64,000 nucleotides of DNA from Marinomonas balearica (GTDB taxonomy: Bacteria > Pseudomonadota > Gammaproteobacteria > Pseudomonadales > Marinomonadaceae), in NCBI RefSeq assembly GCF_004362145.1, contig NZ_SNXC01000011.1, forward strand, positions 360,438 to 424,437. The letters are read 5' to 3'. The first letter of the stretch is position 1; the number at the start of each line of letters is the position of its first letter. This document shows positions 1 to 9,106 of the stretch, one piece after another. A program made the position numbers and the translations under genes. Under the pieces are notes generated by a model. It was not told the origin of the DNA and searched no databases. It saw nothing but the letters and a program-made list of their open reading frames with translations.

Positions 1-901
1 TGGCAACACTCTGTTTGAGCCTCTTTGGTCAAGTGCGCACATCGATAACGTTCAAATCACAGTATCGGAAACGGTGGGTGTGGAAGGTCGTTGGGGTTAC
101 TACAATAAGGCGGGCGCACTGCGCGATATGGTGCAGAACCACCTAGTTCAGCTATTGTGTCTTGTTGCAATGGAGCCGCCTAGTCGAATGGATTCTACCT
201 CTGTTCGAGATGAAAAAATCAAAGTTCTTAAAGCGCTTAGACCTATTGAAGGTGCAAACGCATATACAAAAACAGTTCGTGGACAGTACGCGAAAGGAAT
301 GATCGACGGTAAAGAAGCAAAGGGCTTCTTTGACGAAGAAGACAGCAATCCTGAATCTCGCACTGAAACGTTTGTAGCCTTGCGTGCCGACGTTGATAAC
401 TGGCGTTGGGCGGGAGTGCCATTTTATTTACGTACGGGCAAGCGTCTGGGTCAACGTTATTCTGAAATTGTGATTCAATTTAAGGCCTTGCCGCACAGTA
501 TCTTTAACGATGAAAGTAATCGTGAATTGCAACGCAATCAACTTGTGATTCGTTTACAGCCAGAAGAAAAAATTTCACTGACTGTAATGAATAAAGTGCC
601 GGGTGCAAGCGAAGGGATGAATCTTCAACCTGTAGACTTAAACTTGAGCCTAACAGAAGCATTTAACGATAAGCGTAGCCCTGAAGCGTATGAGCGCTTG
701 TTACTTGATGTTATGCGAAACGATGCAACGTTATTCATGCATTACGGTGAAGTGGAAGCTGCGTGGAAATGGGTAGACGGAATTATGTCTGCTTGGTCGC
801 AAACAAGCGAACGTCCGAAAGAGTACGCATCAGGGTCATGGGGGCCAGCGGCTTCAATGGCGTTACCGATAAAAGACGGCCGTAACTGGCACGATTACTA
901 A
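1..901 (+). CDS. zwf: Glucose-6-phosphate 1-dehydrogenase, C-terminal part (5' end outside window)
   Basis: Oxidises glucose 6-phosphate to 6-phosphogluconolactone with NAD(P)+, feeding the Entner-Doudoroff and pentose phosphate routes in the cytoplasm. The frame is open from base 2 (GNTLFEPLW) and continues through the family-typical IDNVQITVSE, GRWGYYNKAGALRDMVQNH and VPFYLRTGKRL stretches. About 300 of the usual ~490 residues are present, so the N-terminal Rossmann domain lies upstream of the window. It is followed after 16 bases by eda on the same strand. A pgl gene, which sits between zwf and eda in Pseudomonas, is absent from this junction. The GTG at 74 is an internal codon and not the start. 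Confidence 0.96.
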   Translation, partial: GNTLFEPLWSSAHIDNVQITVSETVGVEGRWGYYNKAGALRDMVQNHLVQLLCLVAMEPPSRMDSTSVRDEKIKVLKALRPIEGANAYTKTVRGQYAKGMIDGKEAKGFFDEEDSNPESRTETFVALRADVDNWRWAGVPFYLRTGKRLGQRYSEIVIQFKALPHSIFNDESNRELQRNQLVIRLQPEEKISLTVMNKVPGASEGMNLQPVDLNLSLTEAFNDKRSPEAYERLLLDVMRNDATLFMHYGEVEAAWKWVDGIMSAWSQTSERPKEYASGSWGPAASMALPIKDGRNWHDY

Positions 902-917
902 GTTAAGGAGTAGGTTC

Positions 918-1541
918 ATGACGACATTGACAGCTGCGCAGGTAATGACTGCAACCCCTGTGGTTCCCGTAATTGTTGTAGATGATGTTGAGCAAGCGGT
1001 ATCTTTAGGGAAAGCATTAGTAGCAGGTGGTGTTCCTGTATTGGAAGTCACATTGCGCACAGAAGCTGCTTTAGAAGCCATTACAGCGCTTCGAAAAGAA
1101 GTGCCTGATGCGATTGTGGGTGCGGGTACCGTGTGTTCTCGCGAACAGTACGTACAAGCGATTGAAGCGGGTTCTCAGTTTGTTATCAGTCCTGGAATGA
1201 CACCAGATTTGCTTGCTGTTGGTAAAGAGTATGATGTGCCATACCTTCCAGCTGTTGCCACTATTTCAGACATCTTATTGGGCATGGAATACGGTTACGA
1301 TCACTTTAAATTCTTCCCAGCTGAAGTGAACGGTGGAGTGAAAGCGCTCAAAGCATTTGGCGGCCCACTACCTCAAATTAAATTCTGCCCAACTGGCGGC
1401 ATTAACGAAGCAAATTTCAAAGATTACCTAGCACTTAATAATGTGTTATGTGTAGGTGGTTCTTGGATTGTTCCAACGGATCTTGTTCGTGCTGGTAAGT
1501 GGGATGAAATTACTGAACTTGCCAAGTCCGTGAATCAGTAA
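918..1541 (+). CDS. eda: KDPG/KHG aldolase
   Basis: 2-Dehydro-3-deoxy-6-phosphogluconate aldolase splits KDPG into pyruvate and glyceraldehyde 3-phosphate, the last step of the Entner-Doudoroff pathway. At 207 residues it has the normal family length. The Schiff-base lysine is K131 in DHFKFFPAEVNGG and the conserved glutamate is E43 in VLEVTLRT; the phosphate-binding CPTGGI segment follows. A GGAG-type ribosome site (taaggagtag) precedes the ATG by a few bases. It is the distal gene of a zwf-eda transcript and is followed by a clear intrinsic terminator. Identification is secure from motifs and context. Confidence 0.97.
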   Translation: MTTLTAAQVMTATPVVPVIVVDDVEQAVSLGKALVAGGVPVLEVTLRTEAALEAITALRKEVPDAIVGAGTVCSREQYVQAIEAGSQFVISPGMTPDLLAVGKEYDVPYLPAVATISDILLGMEYGYDHFKFFPAEVNGGVKALKAFGGPLPQIKFCPTGGINEANFKDYLALNNVLCVGGSWIVPTDLVRAGKWDEITELAKSVNQ

Positions 1542-1561
1542 CTTTTACTTATTTTGTTGAT

Positions 1562-1588
1562 AAAAAACCGCCTTTGTGCGGTTTTTTT
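1562..1588 (+). terminator. Intrinsic terminator after eda
   Basis: A short GC stem (AAAACCGC/GCGGTTTT, loop ctttgt) is followed by a run of seven T. It lies about 20 bases after the eda stop. The 180 bases from here to the NYN gene hold nothing else I can recognise. Confidence 0.9.
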
Positions 1589-1772
1589 GTTTTAGAATAG
1601 CCGAAAAATGTGTTCATTATGACGACACCAAATAGGTTGTTTTTAGTGTTGCCTGCACAACCTATCTCTTACTTAATCGTATGATATAAAACAATTTTTA
1701 CTCTTTTGTAGTTAGGCTATTCTGTCTAAGAGAACCTAGTGATAAAGACCGTGCGTATCAGTATCAAGAGTG

Positions 1773-2246
1773 TTATATAAGGCGATGCTCATCGATGGGA
1801 TGATAATAGTTTGCGGCCTTGATAAGGCTTGAAGCGGTGAGTTTTTCTACGCCGTATACTTCAACACGACAGTTGTATTTTCCCTTTACTTTGTCGACCA
1901 GTATGCTGAAATCGCCGTCACCTGTTACCAAAATGATGACATCGGAATCTTGTGCATGTTCCATTACGTCAATCGTGATTCCGACATCCCAATCCCCTTT
2001 GGAAGATCCGTCTGAGCGTTGTATGTAAGGTTTTAGTCTTACGTCGAATCCGATAGCGCGAAGTATATTTTGAAATTGTTTCTGTTTCTCATCGCCTCGA
2101 TCGATGGCATAGGCAAAAGCATTTTTTATTTCGTACTTAGTGGAAACTTCCGCCCAAAATGCGTTGTAATCAAAGCCACGACGAAATGTCTGGCGCGTGG
2201 TGTAATAAATATTTTGAACGTCTACGAAGATAGAAGCGGATGTCAT
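1773..2246 (-). CDS. NYN-domain protein (LabA/DUF88 family)
   Basis: A 157-residue single-domain protein of the PIN-like NYN fold, a family of predicted metal-dependent RNases. Visible landmarks are the N-terminal ASIFVDVQNIYY strand carrying the first acidic residue, the central DWDVGITIDVM segment, and VTGDGDFSILV with clustered aspartates. These acidic residues form the metal site in the fold. The RNA target is unknown. The gene is monocistronic: a terminator hairpin separates it from proV on one side and eda lies convergent on the other. Function beyond predicted nuclease is not inferred. Confidence 0.8.
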   Translation of the reverse strand: MTSASIFVDVQNIYYTTRQTFRRGFDYNAFWAEVSTKYEIKNAFAYAIDRGDEKQKQFQNILRAIGFDVRLKPYIQRSDGSSKGDWDVGITIDVMEHAQDSDVIILVTGDGDFSILVDKVKGKYNCRVEVYGVEKLTASSLIKAANYYHPIDEHRLI

Positions 2247-2270
2247 GCAGAAACCAATAAAATAAAAGTA

Positions 2271-2301
2271 GCCGATAGGTTAACACATATAACCTATCGG
2301 C
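2271..2301 (-). terminator. Intrinsic terminator of proXWV
   Basis: Perfect 11-bp inverted repeat (GCCGATAGGTT/AACCTATCGGC, 9-base loop) located 27 bases beyond the proV stop. On the minus strand it is followed by a T-rich stretch (tacttttatttta). Confidence 0.85.
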
Positions 2302-2327
2302 TTAAAAGCCTTGGGGAAATCTCTAAT

Positions 2328-3515
2328 TTAGGCTTCCAGTTCTTTTGGGCTGAGTGCATTTGCAAGTTCTAAATGAGTTAAACAACCTGTTATTTGGTTT
2401 TCTTCATTGAGAACGGGCAAAATACTGTTGCTGCTGGACAATGCAAGCGGCAATACCTTTTGAAGATAGTCCCCCTCATTCACACTTAAAGTGTGTTCTA
2501 TGGGGCTATCGGTTGAACCGTTTTGACACGCTTCAATGCTTCTGGCAGTGACGACACCTTGAAGCATGCCGGCTTTTGTCCATATGACTGCTTTACTAGT
2601 GGAAAGCGTGTCATGTAAGTCATCAACGGATTCACAGTCTCGAACTTGTTGTTCTTTTGAGCTCATGATATGGCTAACTTTTAGGGCTTTGGCTCGGTTA
2701 ACATCTTTTGCAAAATCCCGAACATAGTCGTCAACCGGATTCAAAATGATGTCTTCTGGTGTGCCGACTTGTACCATTTCACCGTCTTTGAGAACCGCAA
2801 TTCGATCACCTAACCGCAATGCTTCGTCTAAATCATGAGTGATGAAAACAATTGTTTTTTGCAGCTTCTTTTGCAGCTCAATCAATTGGCTTTGCATGTC
2901 ATAACGGATTAGCGGGTCGAGTGCAGAGAATGCTTCGTCCATCAAAAGGATTTCGGCGTCGGTGCACAAGGCTCTTGCAAGACCAACGCGCTGTTGTTGT
3001 CCTCCGGATAGCTGAGAAGGGTATTGGTCTTCATAACCTTCGAGTCCAACTGTTTCAAGCCATTCTTTCGCCTTTTCAGCCCACACTTCTCGTTTTTCGC
3101 CTTTTATTGAGAGGCCATAGCCGACGTTATCAAGAACACAATGATGGGGCATTAAACCAAAGTGCTGGAATACCATCGACATTTTATGGCGGCGAAATTG
3201 GATAAGGTCTTTCGCAGAATGCGTCAGAATGTCATCACCTTCGACTTTGATTTTTCCCGCTGTGGGATCAATTAGTCGGTTAAAGTGGCGAATAAGTGTG
3301 GATTTTCCTGAGCCTGAAAGTCCCATGATAACGAAAATTTCACCCCGTCGGATTGAAAGGTTAATGTCTCTCAATCCGACCGTGTGGCCTGTTTCTGCAA
3401 GTACCTCACTTTTGCTCATTCCCTGTTTTACTTTTGGCAAAACGCTTTCAGGAGAGGAGCCAAAGATTTGATAAAGTGATTCTATTTCAATAAGTGGAGA
3501 CGCTGAATTATCCAT
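2328..3515 (-). CDS. proV: Glycine betaine ABC transporter ATP-binding protein
   Basis: ATPase subunit of an osmoprotectant importer, acting on the inner face of the cytoplasmic membrane with ProW. The 395-residue chain has Walker A GLSGSGKST at about 65-73, the signature LSGGQQQRVGLARAL near 170, and Walker B ILLMDEAFSALDP. A C-terminal tail of about 120 residues resembles the tandem CBS pair typical of ProV/OpuAA, which senses ionic strength. Its first codons overlap the end of proW by 8 bases, so the two are translationally coupled. It is the last gene of the proX-proW-proV transcript. Confidence 0.95.
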   Translation of the reverse strand: MDNSASPLIEIESLYQIFGSSPESVLPKVKQGMSKSEVLAETGHTVGLRDINLSIRRGEIFVIMGLSGSGKSTLIRHFNRLIDPTAGKIKVEGDDILTHSAKDLIQFRRHKMSMVFQHFGLMPHHCVLDNVGYGLSIKGEKREVWAEKAKEWLETVGLEGYEDQYPSQLSGGQQQRVGLARALCTDAEILLMDEAFSALDPLIRYDMQSQLIELQKKLQKTIVFITHDLDEALRLGDRIAVLKDGEMVQVGTPEDIILNPVDDYVRDFAKDVNRAKALKVSHIMSSKEQQVRDCESVDDLHDTLSTSKAVIWTKAGMLQGVVTARSIEACQNGSTDSPIEHTLSVNEGDYLQKVLPLALSSSNSILPVLNEENQITGCLTHLELANALSPKELEA

Positions 3516-4407
3516 TTTGATTGTCTCCTAAATGTCGTTGTGCCCGTTTAGCGTAACTTTGAGAAACGCGGTCAAACATAATAGCCAATGCGACAATCGC
3601 CAGACCATTAAGCAAGCCTAAAGTGAAATATTGGTTTGTGATGGACTTAAGGACAGGTTGCCCTAATCCTTTTACACCAATCATAGAAGCGATTACGACC
3701 ATTGCCAGCGCCATCATAATAGTTTGGTTAATACCCGCCATTATGGTTGGCATCGCCAGAGGCAATTGAACACCAAACAAACGCTGGGTAGGTGTTGCGC
3801 CATAGGCGGTTGCTGCTTCGAGAGTCTCTTGCGGAACAAGCCTTATACCTAGATTGGTGAGTCGAATAACGGGAGGGATCGCGTAGATGATAACGGCGAT
3901 TAACCCCGGTATTTTACCGATACCTAAGAGCATTACGACTGGGATCAAATAGACGAATGCCGGCATTGTTTGCATGATATCCAGAAGGGGGGTGATAAGG
4001 GATTGAGCTCGATTTGAGCGTGCCATGAGAATACCAATGGGAACCCCTATTGCAATGGATAAGAATGTACATACCGTAATAATGCTTAGCGTCCGCATTG
4101 TGTCTTCCCACATGCCAAAATAGCCTATGGCAAGTAAGGAGACGGTAACGCCCAAGCTAAGCTTCCAAGAACGACTTAAAAAGTAAACGAGAGCAGATAT
4201 AAAACCAAGGATAAGCCACCATGGAGTGTGAAGAAGAAGGTTTTCAAACCAGATAAGAAAAGAAAGAAGGGGGTCAAAAAACGCTTCTATTTGATCGCCA
4301 TAGGCACGAGAAAAATCTCGATATGTACCGTCTAGCGCTTTACGAATTCCTAACAACTCCCTGCGGCTCATATCAGGGAATTCAGTTAGCCAAGAATGAT
4401 CAGACAT
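3508..4407 (-). CDS. proW: Glycine betaine ABC transporter permease
   Basis: Membrane permease of the betaine importer, 299 residues. A hydrophilic N-terminus of about 50 residues precedes several hydrophobic helices. The ABC-2-type EAA coupling loop is visible as EAATAYGATPTQRLFGVQLPLA, followed by the family-typical MIGVKGLGQPVL. Gene order and the 8-base overlap with proV support a proXWV operon. It starts 74 bases after proX, with a stem-loop in the gap. Confidence 0.95.
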   Translation of the reverse strand: MSDHSWLTEFPDMSRRELLGIRKALDGTYRDFSRAYGDQIEAFFDPLLSFLIWFENLLLHTPWWLILGFISALVYFLSRSWKLSLGVTVSLLAIGYFGMWEDTMRTLSIITVCTFLSIAIGVPIGILMARSNRAQSLITPLLDIMQTMPAFVYLIPVVMLLGIGKIPGLIAVIIYAIPPVIRLTNLGIRLVPQETLEAATAYGATPTQRLFGVQLPLAMPTIMAGINQTIMMALAMVVIASMIGVKGLGQPVLKSITNQYFTLGLLNGLAIVALAIMFDRVSQSYAKRAQRHLGDNQNG

Positions 4408-4447
4408 AGTTGCCTCAAATTGATATTGTTAATATGAAAAGGCGAAA

Positions 4448-4466
4448 CGGGGAATGTGCTTCCCCG
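4448..4466. other. Stem-loop between proX and proW
   Basis: Perfect 7-bp inverted repeat (CGGGGAA/TTCCCCG, 5-base loop). On the minus strand no long T run follows, so it probably acts as an mRNA-stability or partial-termination element that raises proX over proWV, as is common for binding-protein genes. The role is inferred. Confidence 0.5.
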
Positions 4467-4481
4467 CTTTTTTATGAAGAA

Positions 4482-5486
4482 CTATAGGTTGTCTAGCGCT
4501 TTGTCTAATTTCGCTTTAACGTCAGCACTTACCCACTTCGACCATATGTCTGAGTGCTCTAGCATAAAGTTCTCTGCAGCGTATTTTCCGTCAGCTTGGT
4601 TGTCTTCCATCCAAGCGAGAAGACCATTCATTGTTTCGTTTTTGAATGCACGCTTGCCTAGATACTCGTAGGCTTCAGGAGAGTTATCAGCCAATGAACT
4701 TGTGATAACGGTTTGAACTAAAGAAGGCGGATACATGGTTGGTTTTGGTGATAAACAATCTTCTTGAGTCGTACAGCTTGTGAACTCTTCTTTATCAATA
4801 CCAGAACCAAAATCAACTTTGACCATTTTGTATTTGCCTAGCACGGCTGTTGGAGCCCAATAATAACCAAACCAGCCTTCTTTTCGTTCATAGGCTTTGG
4901 CAATGGAGCCAGCGAGTCCTGCGCCGGAACCTGGATCAATCAATTCAAATCCTGCATCGCTCAAATTCATGGCTCTAAACAGGTTTTCGGCAGAGATTTG
5001 ACAGTTCCACCCGGCAGGGCAGCCGTAAAAACTTGATTTTGTATCGTCTTCTGGATGTGGGAACTCTTTTGCGTATTTAATCACGCCTTCAATAGTCGCC
5101 ATTTCAGGGTGTTCTTTTACCATGTATTCTGGCACCCAAAAGCCTTCTTCACCGCCGTCCGAAAGGGATTTGCCTGCGATGGCGAGTTTACCCTCTTTAA
5201 CACCTTTTTCGAGCACATCTTTTAGAGCGTTTGACCAAAGCTCCGGTGCAATGTTTGGCTGACCTTTTTCGATCATGGATGTGCCTGTAGCCATTGTATC
5301 GCCGGGAACCAGCTCGGCCTCACATCCATAGCCGTTATTTAAAATGAATTGATCTATGTTGGCGATGAGGGACGCTGAATTCCAGTTCATGTCGGCAATC
5401 GTGATTTTTCCGCACTCATGATGTGCTGCAAATGCACTGGAAGCACCCATTGCAATGGTTAGCGAAAGAAGAATTTTACTCTTCAT
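4482..5486 (-). CDS. proX: Glycine betaine substrate-binding protein
   Basis: Periplasmic receptor of the betaine importer, 334 residues. A Sec signal peptide is evident (MKSKILLSLTIAMGASSAFA, cleavage before AHHE). The mature part begins with the OpuAC/ProX-type ITIADMNWNSASLIANID and contains several tryptophans suited to caging a quaternary ammonium group, for example YWAPTAVLG. Three cysteine pairs are visible, compatible with periplasmic disulphides. It is the first gene of proX-proW-proV. The upstream 470 bases separate it from a MarR-type regulator of the EctR/CosR kind, which suggests osmotic control. Confidence 0.94.
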   Translation of the reverse strand: MKSKILLSLTIAMGASSAFAAHHECGKITIADMNWNSASLIANIDQFILNNGYGCEAELVPGDTMATGTSMIEKGQPNIAPELWSNALKDVLEKGVKEGKLAIAGKSLSDGGEEGFWVPEYMVKEHPEMATIEGVIKYAKEFPHPEDDTKSSFYGCPAGWNCQISAENLFRAMNLSDAGFELIDPGSGAGLAGSIAKAYERKEGWFGYYWAPTAVLGKYKMVKVDFGSGIDKEEFTSCTTQEDCLSPKPTMYPPSLVQTVITSSLADNSPEAYEYLGKRAFKNETMNGLLAWMEDNQADGKYAAENFMLEHSDIWSKWVSADVKAKLDKALDNL

Positions 5487-5956
5487 GTTGTTTCCTTTTG
5501 ATAATAGTTATTAGTGGATGTACGCTAAGTTTCTTTATTAATTTATACCTCTAATCTTTATAGATCAAATAATTGGGATAAAATTGTTTATTAAAAAAAC
5601 AAAATGGATCTAAGTTGATTGAATTATAATCAATATTTGGTGTTTATAGAGATTGTGTTTTTTTAGATGGTTACAGTTCAAATTATTTTGTTTTTTATGC
5701 TTTGCTAATTCGGGAAAGAAGCGTGTGAGCTGATGAGGTTTAAGGTCGTAATTGCTTTAAAAACTGCTGTAAAGAGTAGGTTTTTGAAAGGCGTACGCAA
5801 AAGGGTCTGATTGATTTTCAATTAGACTGGCGAAGTGTTTGTTAGGAGAGTTTTGAGTACTGAAATTTAGTAAATTAAAGGAAGGAGTATGACCAACCCA
5901 AGGGTGCATGGTGCAACAATGCTTGAGACGGTCTTTTAAGGGCTATTTTTGGAGAG
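5487..5956. promoter_or_regulatory. AT-rich gap with candidate proX promoter
   Basis: No coding region is visible in these 470 bases. On the minus strand TTGATC and TAAATT with 17-base spacing (5540-5568) could be the proX promoter. An inverted repeat TTGATT-N7-AATCAA lies at 5615-5633 upstream of it and is a candidate operator for the neighbouring MarR-family regulator. Both assignments are by eye. Confidence 0.35.
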
Positions 5957-6436
5957 TTAAACGTTAGGTGAATCAATGTCTAACAGTGGAGCAGCGTCGA
6001 GCTTTTCTGCATCCATCATCAATGCAATGCGTTGTAAGGTTGAAAGCATTTGAGTTTGCTCCCATCGCTCAAGTGAATTGAATTCATTAATGAATTTTTC
6101 ATGGAGCAAAGGAGGTGTATTTCCAAGTGTGCTTTGGCCGATTTCAGTTAGACGTGCATTAACGATTCGCTTGTCTTTCTGAGCCCGTACACGCTCGACC
6201 AGTTTTTTGTCTTCTAGACGATTTAAAATGGTCGTCACAGTCGCTTGGCTCAGCGACACATTGTCGGAAATTCTGCGTACCGTCACATCACCTAGCTCTT
6301 CAATAGCTTGTAGAACCATAATTTGTGGGATAGTTAAGCCACAAGCTTTTACAACTCGCTTGGATTGCAAGTCTGTCGCTCGAATAATACGTCTTAGATT
6401 TACTAAAACATCATGTAGGTGCTGTGTATCGGCCAT
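5957..6436 (-). CDS. MarR-family regulator, EctR/CosR-like
   Basis: A 159-residue winged-helix DNA-binding protein. The MarR helix-turn-helix and wing are clear (VTVRRISDNVSLSQATVTTILNRL, then VRAQKDKR). The flanking LRRIIRATDLQSK start and the SLERWEQTQMLSTLQRIALMMDAEKLDAAPLL tail (given as neighbouring segments) resemble, from memory, the EctR/CosR subgroup that represses ectoine and betaine genes in halophilic gammaproteobacteria. Its position next to proXWV and 5 kb from an ectoine-type aspartokinase fits an osmoregulatory role. Exact targets are inferred; another MarR subgroup remains possible. Confidence 0.7.
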   Translation of the reverse strand: MADTQHLHDVLVNLRRIIRATDLQSKRVVKACGLTIPQIMVLQAIEELGDVTVRRISDNVSLSQATVTTILNRLEDKKLVERVRAQKDKRIVNARLTEIGQSTLGNTPPLLHEKFINEFNSLERWEQTQMLSTLQRIALMMDAEKLDAAPLLDIDSPNV

Positions 6437-6534
6437 GGCTATTGTGTCGGATCAAAACTAAATTGGAACGGCATTATAATGGCGAAGGTTGATACTTTAA
6501 AGAAATAAAACACGGCATATAACAAAAAGCGACA

Positions 6535-8007
6535 TTACTTACGAGTGTAGTGAGCAAAAGCCTCGATTGCATAGGCTCGGGCGGATTTATAATCGATTAT
6601 AGGCTCTGGGTAACGCGTCTTTTTGCATTGCTCTGGTGTGGGTTTATGTATGTCTTTATCTGATAGGTGTTGAAGTTCCGGTACAAAAAAGCGAATGAAT
6701 TTTCCTTTCTTATCATAGGTTTCAGATTGTCGAGTTGGATTGAATACTCGAAAATAGGGGGCAGCGTCGCACCCCGTCGATGCACTCCATTGCCAGCCGC
6801 CATTATTAGCTGCAAACTCGCCATCAATTAACTGAGACATAAAGTACGCTTCGCCTTTGCGCCAATCCATAAACAGCAATTTTGTTAAAAAACTGGCGGT
6901 GATCATACGCAGCCGATTGTGCATCCATCCCGTTTGTTTGAGTTGGCGCATCGCGGCATCGACGATGGGAAATCCCGTTTGTCCGTCGCACCATGCTTGA
7001 AAATGGTCTTTGTTTTCTAACCAAACGATGCGTTCTGTTTCAGGCTTAAACGCCTTACGCTTTGATAAGTGTGGAAATTGCCACATAAGTTGGCGATAGA
7101 AATCTCGCCAAGCGAGTTCTTTTAGCCAAGTACCCGCTGTCCAATCTTCTCCTGCTTCCTTATTGTGATGATCTCGTAGTGTTGAAAGAAGCTCGCGAGG
7201 GCCTATTGCCCCCAGCGATAAATAGGGTGAAAGCAAGCTTGTTCCCGATATGGCTGGAAAGTCTCTTGTGTCCTTATAGTGCGATGCTTTGGTTTCACAA
7301 AACGTATTCAGCGATTCTTTTATATGTGTGTAGTTCGCTGGCCAAAGATCGTCACGATAGTGTCTTTTTTCCAACAGTGTGTTTAGAGCTGCGTAGGAAC
7401 GTAGCTGTGCCTTGGGTGGTTCCTTTTGACCGTTATTGCAATTGTTGGGTAATGCGTCTGGATAAACATAAAAATGGTTTTTCTTTAGAGCATCAAGCCA
7501 TCGCCGATAAAAAGGCGTGAATACTTTAAAGGGTAATCCTTGCCCATTAAGAACGGGCTGACTGACCAGTATGTCCGGTGCTAATGAATGAACGTTAATA
7601 TTGTGTTCGCCTAATAACACTTCGACTTGAGCGTCTCTTTGGCGTTCATCATAGGGAAGTTCTGACTGCCACCAGATAGAGTGGCAGTTTAACGCTTGGC
7701 ACAAGTCAAGTAAGGCCGGAGCACAATCGGAAAAAGCGTTTAGGTGGAGCAGGTGGAATGTAATGTCTTTTGTTGCACTCTTGTCTACTAAAGCTTGAAT
7801 CAAGGCGAGACGCAGTGATTGCTTCGCAGTTGATTCATCGTATTTACCCCATTGCTCAGGTGTCAACGTCACGACGATGTGCAGTTCGTTGTGATGCGTC
7901 ACGGACTTATTGCTGTCTGTCGAAAGTCGTTCGTTAGAAGCACCGTAAATCGCTGGATGATCCGTTAATCTAAGGTCGTTTCTTAGCCAAATAAGTTGAA
8001 TTGACAT
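6535..8007 (-). CDS. phrB: Deoxyribodipyrimidine photolyase (class I CPD)
   Basis: Uses blue light and FADH- to reverse cyclobutane pyrimidine dimers in DNA. The 490 residues comprise an N-terminal antenna-cofactor domain (IQLIWLRNDLRLTDHPA) and a C-terminal FAD domain. Key C-terminal stretches are WRDFYRQLMW, GQTGFPIVDAAMRQL, GWMHNRLRM and WSASTGCDAAPYFRVFNP, the classic photolyase signature. It ends a three-gene minus-strand cluster (FAD oxidoreductase, DUF523/DUF1722 protein, phrB) with 12 bases to the previous gene. Light-responsive control by the divergent MerR/LitR-like protein is likely from context. Confidence 0.95.
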   Translation of the reverse strand: MSIQLIWLRNDLRLTDHPAIYGASNERLSTDSNKSVTHHNELHIVVTLTPEQWGKYDESTAKQSLRLALIQALVDKSATKDITFHLLHLNAFSDCAPALLDLCQALNCHSIWWQSELPYDERQRDAQVEVLLGEHNINVHSLAPDILVSQPVLNGQGLPFKVFTPFYRRWLDALKKNHFYVYPDALPNNCNNGQKEPPKAQLRSYAALNTLLEKRHYRDDLWPANYTHIKESLNTFCETKASHYKDTRDFPAISGTSLLSPYLSLGAIGPRELLSTLRDHHNKEAGEDWTAGTWLKELAWRDFYRQLMWQFPHLSKRKAFKPETERIVWLENKDHFQAWCDGQTGFPIVDAAMRQLKQTGWMHNRLRMITASFLTKLLFMDWRKGEAYFMSQLIDGEFAANNGGWQWSASTGCDAAPYFRVFNPTRQSETYDKKGKFIRFFVPELQHLSDKDIHKPTPEQCKKTRYPEPIIDYKSARAYAIEAFAHYTRK

Positions 8008-8019
8008 GTCGTATCTTCC

Positions 8020-9060
8020 TTAAACATTGTTTCTAATGCCAAGAGGGTTGGGATACGGAGAGAAATAGCGTTGCTGTTTTACATAATCGCTGCCGTATTG
8101 TTTTAAATAGTGATGCAAAATGGTCATTGGGGTGGCTAAAAACACTTCTCCGCGACGGTATTGCTCAATCACTTCCAAAATGTCTTTGCGAATGGATGTA
8201 TCAACGGCTTTTTTCAAATACCCCATTAGATGCATGAGTACATTGCAATGATTACGACGTTTTGCTGGTTGGCTTATCGCTGCCATAAATTCAGCAAAAT
8301 AGAGAGAACTAAGCTCATTGGCTGAGCGTTTATTTTGTCCGCATAACATCCGGCCCAATGCTTTATAAGCTGGCTGAGAGTGCGCCATAATGAGGTATTT
8401 GTAGCGGCTATGGAACCCAATGAGCGCTTTCATTGAAGGGGCGTTTGCAACCGTCAGTCGAAATTCATGATGAGCAAAAACGCGAAGTAGAAAGTTCTCA
8501 CGAAGCGCAGGATCATTTAAACGACCGTCTTCTTCGACGGGTAACAGAGGGTACTTTTTCATAAGAGCATCAGTAAACAAGCCTCGGGTTCGCATCATGT
8601 GAGGGTGGCCGTTTTCTTGATATACCTTAATTCGACTCATCCCGCAGCTAGGAGAGTTTTTCATGACAATGTAACCGTCGAGCTCTGGCATTGCGTCTAA
8701 ATAATGATTGGAAGCGCCTTTAAACGTTTCTGTTAGGTCTTCTCCCGTTCCTTTTGTGTAGGTCATCACTGGAGATTCAGGGTTTCCAATCAACCTAAGA
8801 GTAGGCCTTGGTGTGCCGAACCCTGCTGCCACTTCTGGGCAGAATTTTTTATAATCAAAATACTGACTTAGTGGACCGAGGCAAAACGTCGAACGCGAAT
8901 GTCCTCCGTTGAACCTGACATTGTCTCCTAACAAGCAAGCGCTAATACCTACGGGGATTTTTTCTGTGAGCTGGTCAGGGTGAAAGGCATCAACTGCATT
9001 TACCGTTGAAGGAATAGATCCTTTAGGTTTGTTTGAACTTTCATTTACTGATTTCATCAT
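8020..9060 (-). CDS. DUF523 and DUF1722 fusion protein (YbgA-like)
   Basis: A 346-residue two-domain protein. The N-terminal DUF523 part (about 35-185) has IPVGISACLLGDNVRFNGG, CPEVAAGFG and NSPSCGMSRI with conserved cysteines. The C-terminal DUF1722 part contains YKYLIMAHSQPAYKALG. The biochemical role of these domains is not established, but the pair recurs next to photolyase genes in many proteobacteria, and E. coli ybgA is adjacent to phr. The gene sits directly upstream of phrB (12-base gap) and downstream of the FAD oxidoreductase, consistent with one light-induced operon. Confidence 0.85.
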   Translation of the reverse strand: MMKSVNESSNKPKGSIPSTVNAVDAFHPDQLTEKIPVGISACLLGDNVRFNGGHSRSTFCLGPLSQYFDYKKFCPEVAAGFGTPRPTLRLIGNPESPVMTYTKGTGEDLTETFKGASNHYLDAMPELDGYIVMKNSPSCGMSRIKVYQENGHPHMMRTRGLFTDALMKKYPLLPVEEDGRLNDPALRENFLLRVFAHHEFRLTVANAPSMKALIGFHSRYKYLIMAHSQPAYKALGRMLCGQNKRSANELSSLYFAEFMAAISQPAKRRNHCNVLMHLMGYLKKAVDTSIRKDILEVIEQYRRGEVFLATPMTILHHYLKQYGSDYVKQQRYFSPYPNPLGIRNNV

Positions 9061-9106
9061 TCAATCCTCTTATTTTAAGGTATGCAATGTCGTAATTTCG
9101 TTCGTT

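Noticed and set aside
5060-5087. Plus-strand GGAACT-N15-TCACGCC resembling a HrpL box
   Set aside because: It is antisense within proX, lacks the final A of CCACNNA and has no gene to drive.
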